Positions 5,745 to 11,306 of a stretch of DNA of 11,306 nucleotides are shown here, piece after piece. The position numbers were made by a program, and so were the translations under genes. Under the pieces are notes generated by a model. It worked only from the letters and a program-made list of their open reading frames with translations. It did not search any database and was not told the DNA's origin. Origin of the DNA: JBOGJI01 sp050747865 (GTDB taxonomy: Bacteria > Acidobacteriota > Thermoanaerobaculia > Multivoradales > JAHEKO01); NCBI GenBank assembly GCA_050747865.1, contig JBOGJI010000231.1, forward strand, positions 1 through 11,306. Direction: 5' to 3'. Position 1 is the first letter of the stretch. The number at the start of each line of letters is the position of its first letter.

Positions 5745-6879
5745 AGCAGGGGAGCCCCTCCTGGTGGTCGCCGGCGAAGCCTCCGGCGATCAGCGTGCCG
5801 CGCGCCTCCTGGAGTACCTGATGGCGCGGCGTCCCCAGTTGGCGCCGTTCGGCATGGGCGGCGAGCAGCTCCGCGAGGTCGGCATGGAGACGCTGTTCGA
5901 CGCCTCGGAGATCTCGGTCGTCGGCATCATCGAGGCCCTGCGGGTCCTGCCGCGCGCCCGCCGTGTCTTCCGCCGGCTGGTCGCCGAGGCGGCGACGCGC
6001 GGCTGCCGGGCCGCGCTGCTCGTCGACTCGCCCGACTTCAACCTCCGCCTGGCGCGGGCGCTGCACCGCCGGGGCTTGAGCGTGCTCTACTACGTGAGCC
6101 CGCAGGTCTGGGCGTGGCGCCAGGGGCGGGTGCGGTTGATCCGCGAGGTGGTCGACCGCATGCTGGTGCTCTTCCCGTTCGAGGTCGACTTCTACCGCCG
6201 CCACGGCGTCGAGGTGGTGCACGCCGGCCACCCGCTGGTCGACGAGGTGCCGCGCCTGCCGAGCGCCTGGAACCGGCCGCTGGCGCAGGGAGAGCCGTAC
6301 ACGCTGGCGCTGCTGCCGGGCTCCCGGGAGAGCGAGGTCGAGGCGCTGCTGCCTGTCCTGCTCGCGGCCGTCGAGCGGCTGCGGCGGAGCCTGCCCGTTC
6401 GCGCCCGCCTGATCGCCGCGCCGTCGCTGGACAGGGCGACGCTGGAGCGCCAGGTGGAGAGCGCGGGCGTGCGCGTGGAGATCGTCGCCGCCGAACGCTA
6501 CGCGGCCATCGCCGACAGCCACCTGGCGCTCTGCGCCTCCGGTACCGCCACCCTGGAGGTCGGGCTGCTCGAGACCCCTATGCTGGTCATCTACCGCCTG
6601 CAGCCCTGGACCTACCGCGTGGCGCGCCGTCTCGTGCGGCTGCCCCACATCGGGCTGGTCAACCTGGTGCTCGGCCGCGGCGTGGCTCCGGAGCTGGTCC
6701 AGGAGGCGGCGACACCGGAGCGCATCGCCGCCGAGGCGGAGGCCCTGCTCACCTCGCCGGAGCGCGTCGCCGCGATGCGGCGGGCGCTGTCCGAGCTGCG
6801 CTCGGCGCTGGGGGCGTCGGGGGCCAGCGAACGGGCGGCACGCGAGGTCGCGAGCTTCCTGGCGGGGGAATCGGCGTGA
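5689..6879 (+). CDS. lpxB: Lipid-A-disaccharide synthase LpxB
   Basis: LpxB (glycosyltransferase family 19) joins UDP-2,3-diacylglucosamine to lipid X to make the lipid A disaccharide at the inner face of the inner membrane. The 396-residue product carries AGEASGD at 28-34, DSPDFN at 113-118, YYVSPQVWAW at 134-143, FPFE at 162-165, GHPLVDE at 180-186, LLPGSRESEV at 208-217 and SGTATLE at 284-290, all in family order. ATG 5689 follows GGGGAG at a short 3-base distance. LpxB usually begins almost directly with the strand before AGEASGD, so the first 20 or so residues (Pro, His and Gly rich) are an extra piece and are encoded by the inverted repeat described here. No ATG lies between 5689 and the AGEASGD codons, and a start at GTG near 5764 would remove part of the first strand. 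The stop overlaps the msbA-like start as GTGA. Confidence 0.95.
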   Translation: MKQHHSIPDPSPLTPGRAGAGEPLLVVAGEASGDQRAARLLEYLMARRPQLAPFGMGGEQLREVGMETLFDASEISVVGIIEALRVLPRARRVFRRLVAEAATRGCRAALLVDSPDFNLRLARALHRRGLSVLYYVSPQVWAWRQGRVRLIREVVDRMLVLFPFEVDFYRRHGVEVVHAGHPLVDEVPRLPSAWNRPLAQGEPYTLALLPGSRESEVEALLPVLLAAVERLRRSLPVRARLIAAPSLDRATLERQVESAGVRVEIVAAERYAAIADSHLALCASGTATLEVGLLETPMLVIYRLQPWTYRVARRLVRLPHIGLVNLVLGRGVAPELVQEAATPERIAAEAEALLTSPERVAAMRRALSELRSALGASGASERAAREVASFLAGESA

Positions 6880-8720
6880 GGCTGGCACGCCTGATCTGGC
6901 GCTACGTGCGCCCGTTCGTCGCCTGGGTCTGCCTGGCGGGGGCGGCGATCGCCGTCTACGCCGCGGCCACGGGATCGATGGTGGCGCTGATCGAGCCCCT
7001 CTTCGGGGAGGTGCTGCGGGCGGATGCCAGCGAGCTGTCCGCGTTCGGGCTGCCCGGCGATGACTCCGACAGCTCCTGGCTGGGTGACTTCGACCTGCAG
7101 GCGCGGTTCCGGGAGGGCTACGAGAGCCTCAAGAGGAGGTTCGGCATCACCGCGGACCAGGTCGTCTGGTTCACGCCGCTGCTCTTCGTCATCGTCTTCC
7201 TGGTGCGTGCGGCGGCCAACTTCGTCTCCGGTTATGCCTTCCAGCACATCGGGCTCGGCGCCACGACGCGCATGCGCGACGACCTCTACGGCTCGATGCT
7301 GGAGCAGTCGAGCGACTTCTTCGCCCGGCACTCCTCGGGCGAGCTGGTCAGCCGCGTGGTCAACGACGTGGCGGTCATGCAGAGCGCCGTCTCCAACCGT
7401 CTCTTCGACCTGGTCCAGCAGTCGTTCACGCTCATCGTGCTGACCCTGCTGCTGCTGTCGACCAACACCCGCCTGGCCGTCATCTGCCTGCTGCTGGCGC
7501 CGGTGCTGCTGCTGCCGATCGTGCGCTTCGGCAAGGGCATGCGCCGCACCAGCCATCGTAGCCAGGAGCGCATGGCCGACCTCGCCAGCCTGGTCAACGA
7601 GGGCGTGCGCGGACATCGGGTGGTCAAGGCGTTCGGGATGGAGCGCTTCGAGCTGGGGCGCTTCCAGCGGGCGACCCGCCAGCACCTGCGGGTGAACCTC
7701 TGGGCCCAAGTCCTCGCCAACCTGTCGAGCCCGGTGGTCGAGTCGCTGGCCGTGCTCGGTGTCGCGGGCCTGCTGGTGTTCGCCGGTCTGCAGGTCCGCT
7801 CCGGCGCGCTCTCGGCGCCGCTGTTCGTCCAGTTCCTGGCGAATCTGGTCATCATGTACGACCCGATCCGCAAGCTCAACAAGGTGAACCTGATGCTGCA
7901 GCAGTCGCTGGCCGCGGCCCACCGGGTGGCCGACATCCTCGACGAGCCGGTGTCGGTGGCGGAGCGGCCCGGGGCCGGCATTCTGGCGGGCGTCGGCGAG
8001 GGCATCGAATATGTCGGAGTCTCCTTCGGCTACGAGGACCTGCCGGTCCTCCAGGACATCGACCTCGTCGTGCGGACCGGCGAGGTCGTGGCGCTGGTCG
8101 GGCCTTCCGGCGCCGGCAAGTCGACCCTCGTCAACCTCCTGCTGCGCTTCTTCGACCCGGACGCGGGCGCCGTCCGGGTGGGCGGCCAGGACATCCGCGA
8201 CGTGACCCTGGCCTCTTTGCGCGCCCACATCGGCGTCGTCACCCAGGACACCGTGCTGTTCAACGACACCGTGCGGGCGAACATCGCCTACGGAAGAGCC
8301 GATCTGCCGACCGCGCGCGTCGAGCAGGCGGCGAGCGCGGCGCATGCCGCGGAGTTCATCGAAGAGCAGCCGCGAGGGTACGACACCATGATCGGCGAAG
8401 GCGGCGCACGTCTCTCCGGAGGGCAGCGTCAGCGCCTCACAATCGCCCGCGCTCTGCTCAAGGACGCGCCCATCCTCATCCTCGACGAGGCCACGTCGCA
8501 TCTCGACACCGAGTCCGAGTCACAGGTCCAGCAGGCCCTGGCCAACCTCATGCAGGGCAGAACGACCTTGGTCATCGCCCACCGCCTGTCCACGGTCACC
8601 CGCGCCGATCGCATCGTGGTCCTCGACCGCGGGCGCATCGTCGACCAGGGGCGGCACGACGAGCTGCTCGAGCGCGGCGGCCTCTATCGTCGCCTCTACG
8701 ATCTCCAGTTCAGGACGTGA
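6876..8720 (+). CDS. msbA: MsbA-type ABC exporter (lipid A flippase family)
   Basis: This is a fused exporter half-transporter of 614 residues, with six membrane helices and then an ATPase domain, that works as a homodimer in the inner membrane. Adjacency to lpxB points to flipping of lipid A-core. The transmembrane part spans about 10-335. The ATPase has Walker A GPSGAGKST at 409-417, Q-loop Gln457, signature LSGGQ at 513-517, Walker B ILILDE at 533-538, D-loop SHLD at 541-544 and switch His569. The GTG at 6876 overlaps the lpxB stop and has GGGGGA about six bases upstream. A hydrophilic stretch of about 50 residues (46-96), with an acidic first half, separates helices 1 and 2, longer than in E. 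coli MsbA. The frame is open far upstream through lpxB, but that part has no meaning. Specificity for lipid A is inferred from context. Confidence 0.9.
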   Translation: MRLARLIWRYVRPFVAWVCLAGAAIAVYAAATGSMVALIEPLFGEVLRADASELSAFGLPGDDSDSSWLGDFDLQARFREGYESLKRRFGITADQVVWFTPLLFVIVFLVRAAANFVSGYAFQHIGLGATTRMRDDLYGSMLEQSSDFFARHSSGELVSRVVNDVAVMQSAVSNRLFDLVQQSFTLIVLTLLLLSTNTRLAVICLLLAPVLLLPIVRFGKGMRRTSHRSQERMADLASLVNEGVRGHRVVKAFGMERFELGRFQRATRQHLRVNLWAQVLANLSSPVVESLAVLGVAGLLVFAGLQVRSGALSAPLFVQFLANLVIMYDPIRKLNKVNLMLQQSLAAAHRVADILDEPVSVAERPGAGILAGVGEGIEYVGVSFGYEDLPVLQDIDLVVRTGEVVALVGPSGAGKSTLVNLLLRFFDPDAGAVRVGGQDIRDVTLASLRAHIGVVTQDTVLFNDTVRANIAYGRADLPTARVEQAASAAHAAEFIEEQPRGYDTMIGEGGARLSGGQRQRLTIARALLKDAPILILDEATSHLDTESESQVQQALANLMQGRTTLVIAHRLSTVTRADRIVVLDRGRIVDQGRHDELLERGGLYRRLYDLQFRT

Positions 8721-8727
8721 GGTCTCC

Positions 8728-9606
8728 ATGCAAAGCATGACCGGCTACGGCGAAGCCGCGGGAGAAAACGCCCGTTACAGGATCACCGCGAGGCTGCGCT
8801 CGGTGAATCACCGCTCCCTGGACTTGGTGATACGCCTGCCCGAGATCTGCCGTCGCGACGCCGAGGCGGTCCGCCGCCGACTTTCGGAGACCGTGTATCG
8901 CGGCCGCGTCGAGCTGTCGGTGGACGTCCGCTTCCTGGGAGAGCTGGAAGTCGAGCTCAAGGTGCACCAGAGCGCGATCGAACGCCTGACCGCCGCCGTC
9001 GAGGGCTGGCGGCAGAAGGGCTGGGTCGCCTCCGCCCTGACCGCCGGCGACCTGCTGCGCCTGCCCGGCGTGGTGGAGCTGGAGGCGCAAGAGGAACGCT
9101 GGGAAGACGAGGACCGAGAGCTGCTGCTGCATATCGTCGACGAGGCCATCGCCGCCCTCGAGGCGGCGCGGCGCCGCGAAGGCGCGGCGCTCGAGCCGGT
9201 GGTGACGGGGCGCTTGCAGGTCCTGCACGACGTCCACGGGCAGCTGGAGCAGCGACGCGACGACATCGTCGACCGCCTCGGGAATGACCTGCGGCAACGC
9301 CTCGAGGCCCTGCTGGCGGACGTCGAGGTCGATCCCGCCCGGCTCGCCCAGGAGGCGGCGGTGCTGGTGGACAAGAGCGACGTGCGCGAGGAGCTGGACC
9401 GCCTCGCGGCCCATCTCGAGCACTTCCGCGCCGCCGCCGCCGAGCCCGGCCCCAAGGGCAAGCGCCTCGACTTCATCGCCCAGGAGATCGCCCGCGAGCT
9501 CAACACCATCGCCTCCAAGGCCCGGGACGCCGACCTGGCCGCCCTGGTCGTGCAAGGCAAGACCGCCTGCGAACAGATCCGCGAGCAACTCCAAAACGTC
9601 GAATGA
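8728..9606 (+). CDS. yicC: YicC family endoribonuclease
   Basis: YicC/YloC proteins are cytoplasmic endoribonucleases implicated in RNA turnover and stationary-phase fitness in model bacteria. The 292-residue product has all family signatures: MTGYG at 4-8, SVNHRSLD at 25-32, a long helical middle, EELDRL with a following His at 221-230, and the C-terminal block GKRLDFIAQEIARELNTIAS at 244-263. Length matches E. coli YicC (287). The ATG at 8728 is favoured by GAGGT ending 4 bases before it. A second ATG at 8737 begins directly at MTGYG but is too far from that site. It starts 7 bases after the exporter stop and precedes gmk, an order found in many phyla. Confidence 0.95.
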   Translation: MQSMTGYGEAAGENARYRITARLRSVNHRSLDLVIRLPEICRRDAEAVRRRLSETVYRGRVELSVDVRFLGELEVELKVHQSAIERLTAAVEGWRQKGWVASALTAGDLLRLPGVVELEAQEERWEDEDRELLLHIVDEAIAALEAARRREGAALEPVVTGRLQVLHDVHGQLEQRRDDIVDRLGNDLRQRLEALLADVEVDPARLAQEAAVLVDKSDVREELDRLAAHLEHFRAAAAEPGPKGKRLDFIAQEIARELNTIASKARDADLAALVVQGKTACEQIREQLQNVE

Positions 9607-9628
9607 CTCTCGATAGGATCAGCGCTCC

Positions 9629-10309
9629 ATGACCGACCCGTCCACGAGCCCCCAGGGCGAGCTTTTCGTCCTCTCGGCGCCATCGGGGACGGGCAAGACG
9701 TCGCTGCTGCGCGCCGCGTTCGAAGGCCCCCTGGCCGGCATCGAGGGCCTCCGCTATTCGGTCAGCCACACCACGCGGCCAAGACGCCGCGACGAGATCG
9801 ACGGCAGGGACTACCACTTCGTGTCGCGGGACGTCTTCGAGCGGATGGTCGAGAAGGGCGAGCTCCTGGAGTGGCAGGAAGTCTACGAGGGCAGGCTCTA
9901 CGGCACCTCCCGCCAGGAGGTGCTGCCGCACCTCGCCGCCGGCGTCGACGTCATCGTGGAGATCGACGTGCGCGGCGCCGACCAGATCCTGCGGGAGCAC
10001 CAGGAGGCACACGGCATCTTCGTGCTGCCGCCGGGCTTCGAGACCCTGCGCAAACGGCTCGTCGACCGCGACCTCGACAGCCCCGAGGACATCAGCAGCC
10101 GGCTTGCCCTATCTGTCTGGGAAGTCAAGCATTACCCGATGTATGAGTATGTTATCATCAACCATGACCTGAAGCGCGCCGCCCAGGCCCTGGCGGCCGT
10201 CATTCTGGCAAAGCGGCACCGTCTCCGGCGGGTGCGGGAACAAGCGCAAGCGGTGCTGCAGGACTTCGAACATGCCTATCGCGCCTATCGCGCAGAAATG
10301 AGCGAGTGA
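9629..10309 (+). CDS. gmk: Guanylate kinase
   Basis: Gmk phosphorylates GMP to GDP with ATP and supplies GTP, dGTP and (p)ppGpp precursors in the cytoplasm. The 226-residue product has the P-loop SAPSGTGKTS at 16-25, the GMP-binding segment YSVSHTTRPRRRDEIDGRDY at 43-62, EWQEVYEGRLYGT at 81-93, IVEIDVRGA at 109-117, the lid-type DSPEDISSRL at 150-159 and YEYVIINHDL at 172-181. It is about 15-20 residues longer than E. coli Gmk because of a helical, charged C-terminus. The ribosome binding site is weak (AGGA 11 bases upstream). Codons near 10140-10160 are unusually AT-rich for this sequence and contain a promoter-like element. Confidence 0.96.
   Translation: MTDPSTSPQGELFVLSAPSGTGKTSLLRAAFEGPLAGIEGLRYSVSHTTRPRRRDEIDGRDYHFVSRDVFERMVEKGELLEWQEVYEGRLYGTSRQEVLPHLAAGVDVIVEIDVRGADQILREHQEAHGIFVLPPGFETLRKRLVDRDLDSPEDISSRLALSVWEVKHYPMYEYVIINHDLKRAAQALAAVILAKRHRLRRVREQAQAVLQDFEHAYRAYRAEMSE
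10151..10159 (+). promoter_or_regulatory. Candidate extended -10 promoter inside gmk, ahead of rpoZ
   Basis: TGT followed by TATCAT (10151-10159) fits the extended -10 form TGn-TATAAT with 5 of 6 matches. No good -35 box is seen 16-18 bases upstream, which extended -10 promoters can tolerate. The site falls in an AT-rich patch of gmk that encodes conserved residues, so the match could be incidental. If real, it would give rpoZ-coaBC its own transcript starting about 150 bases before rpoZ. Confidence 0.25.
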
Positions 10310-10317
10310 GTCACCGT

Positions 10318-10545
10318 ATGGAAAATCTACCCTCAGGGATCGACAGCAAGTTCCGCCTCGTGCTCCTCGCGGCCGAACGCGCCGAGCAGCTGGTGCGCGG
10401 CGCCGCCGCCCGCACTGCCGTGCGACACGAGAAGGCCGCCCGCACGGCGCTCGGCGAGATCGACTCCGGCTTGATCGAGTGGGGCTATGGCCCGGCCCCC
10501 CAGCCCGAAGCCGAGACCGAAGAGCCGGCAACCGACGAGGCCTGA
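10318..10545 (+). CDS. rpoZ: DNA-directed RNA polymerase omega subunit
   Basis: Omega assists folding and assembly of the beta-prime subunit of RNA polymerase and in many bacteria forms part of a ppGpp site. The 75-residue product aligns with the omega core: IDSKFRLVLLAAERAEQLVRG at 8-28 corresponds to the NRFDLVLVAARRARQM segment of E. coli, and TALGEIDSGLI at 43-53 to its ALREIEEGLI. The tail is acidic and Pro/Glu rich. I prefer ATG 10318. GTG 10306, which overlaps the gmk stop as GTGA, would add four residues (MSHR) and is a real alternative because neither start has a strong ribosome binding site. Its position after gmk is a widespread arrangement. Confidence 0.88.
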   Translation: MENLPSGIDSKFRLVLLAAERAEQLVRGAAARTAVRHEKAARTALGEIDSGLIEWGYGPAPQPEAETEEPATDEA

Positions 10546-10594
10546 CCACCGAGGCCGCCGGGCAGGCCTCCGGGTCCCTCGCTCCTGATCCGTC

Positions 10595-11306
10595 ATGAAG
10601 CCGCGCCGCGTGTTGCTGGGTGTGACCGGGGGCATCGCGGCCAGCAAGGCTCCAGCGCTGGTCCGACGCCTGCGCGAGGCCGGCTGCGAGGTGCGCTGCG
10701 TCCTGACCCGGGCGGGCGCCGCCTTCGTCACGCCATTGACCCTGGAGGTCCTCTCCGGGCACCCGGTCTACCAGGAGGAGTATCTCTCTCCCGGCGGTGG
10801 GGGAGAGGAGGTGCATGTCGCGGCCGCCGCCTGGGCCGACCTGCTGCTCATCGCCCCCGCCACCGCCCACACGCTCGCGCGCCTGGCCCTCGGGCTGGCC
10901 GACGACTTCCTCACCACCGTGGCCCTGGTCTTCCAGGGGCCGGTGGCCATCGCCCCCGCCATGCACTCCGCGATGTGGGAGCACGACACCGTGCGCCGGC
11001 ACGTGGAGCAACTGTCGCGCCGCGGCGTCCGCTGGATCGGTCCGGTGGAGGGGCCCCTGGCCTCCGGGGAGGTGGGCCTCGGCCGCATGGCGGAGCCGGA
11101 GGAGATCGTGGCCGCCGTCATAGTCGCGTCGGACGGCGGGCTCTGGGCGGGCCGTGCCGTCGTCGTCGCGGCGGGTCCCACGCGGGAGCCGCTCGATCCC
11201 GTGCGCTTCCTGTCGAACCACTCCAGCGGCCGCATGGGCTTCGCCCTCGCCGAGGCCGCGGCGCGCCGCGGCGCGCGGGTGCGGCTGGTCGCCGGACCGG
11301 TGGCGC
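10595..11306 (+). CDS. coaBC: CoaBC: phosphopantothenoylcysteine decarboxylase / phosphopantothenate-cysteine ligase, 3' part missing
   Basis: This bifunctional flavoprotein makes 4'-phosphopantetheine for coenzyme A by ligating cysteine to phosphopantothenate (CoaB) and decarboxylating the product (CoaC). The first 237 codons are present, translated by eye, and the frame is open at the window end. The CoaC part has the flavin-binding GVTGGIAASKA at 9-19, catalytic His74, IAPATAHTLARLA at 86-98 and PAMHSAMW at 121-128. The CoaB part begins near 187 with AGPTREPLDPVRFLSNHSSG at 193-212. In the motif usually written PxMNxxMW, the Asn is replaced by His, a variant I also recall from actinobacterial CoaBC. 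The usual SSGKMG reads SSGRMG. The ATG at 10595 gives a standard N-terminus, 49 bases after rpoZ. About 160-170 residues should lie outside. Confidence 0.94.
   Translation, partial: MKPRRVLLGVTGGIAASKAPALVRRLREAGCEVRCVLTRAGAAFVTPLTLEVLSGHPVYQEEYLSPGGGGEEVHVAAAAWADLLLIAPATAHTLARLALGLADDFLTTVALVFQGPVAIAPAMHSAMWEHDTVRRHVEQLSRRGVRWIGPVEGPLASGEVGLGRMAEPEEIVAAVIVASDGGLWAGRAVVVAAGPTREPLDPVRFLSNHSSGRMGFALAEAAARRGARVRLVAGPVA

Noticed and set aside
5397..6875. A very long open frame starting at GTG 5397 that joins the exporter frame
   Set aside because: It runs out of frame through the small membrane gene and lpxB, reads as Arg/Ala/Gly/Pro-rich nonsense, and is open only because GC-rich DNA has few stops. 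The exporter begins at GTG 6876.
6612..8501. 629-codon open frame on the minus strand
   Set aside because: It is the antisense of lpxB and the exporter, with compositional bias (His, Gln, Asp, Arg) and no recognisable domain.
9589..9617. TAGGAT before gmk as a -10 element
   Set aside because: The matching -35 region has no similarity to TTGACA and there is no TGn extension.

Overview
The window is a stretch of very GC-rich core chromosome from a Gram-negative bacterium. LpxB and a lipid A-type flippase show that the cell makes lipid A. The mix of leucine dehydrogenase, QueG, S1-IHF, a DUF6677-like membrane protein and a YicC-Gmk-RpoZ-CoaBC block suggests a deep-branching phylum such as Acidobacteriota (a Thermoanaerobaculia- or Holophagae-like lineage). 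That placement is an inference from gene content and composition, not a proof. I see no phage, transposase, CRISPR, tRNA or rRNA, and no gene-free stretch longer than about 110 bases.

Layout. The minus strand carries only the first gene, a leucine dehydrogenase cut by the left edge (1-1088). Everything else reads rightwards: queG (1166-2236), then a near-consensus promoter overlapping the queG stop, a structured leader and rpsA (ribosomal protein S1). After rpsA come an IHF/HU-family protein, a HIT-family nucleotide hydrolase/transferase, a DUF6677-like membrane protein, a 61-residue membrane protein, lpxB, an MsbA-type ABC exporter, yicC, gmk, rpoZ and the first 237 codons of coaBC, cut by the right edge.

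The ten genes from rpsA to coaBC are packed with overlaps of 4 to 14 bases or gaps of 7 to 51 bases and no visible terminator, so they could form one long operon with internal promoters. They group by role: translation and nucleoid (rpsA, ihfB-like), outer membrane lipid A synthesis and export (lpxB, msbA), and RNA/nucleotide/cofactor housekeeping (yicC, gmk, rpoZ, coaBC).

No entirely new multi-gene system is evident. The points most worth a second look are: (1) a heptad G-quadruplex repeat and a long GC-rich inverted repeat surrounding the lpxB start codon, apparently supplying the first 20 or so codons of LpxB; (2) an rpsA leader with a 17-base pyrimidine tract and tandem hairpins, a candidate S1 autoregulatory site; (3) a HIT gene whose conserved N-terminus has no ATG, GTG or TTG and probably starts at CTG overlapping the previous stop; (4) two small uncharacterised membrane proteins just upstream of lpxB-msbA.
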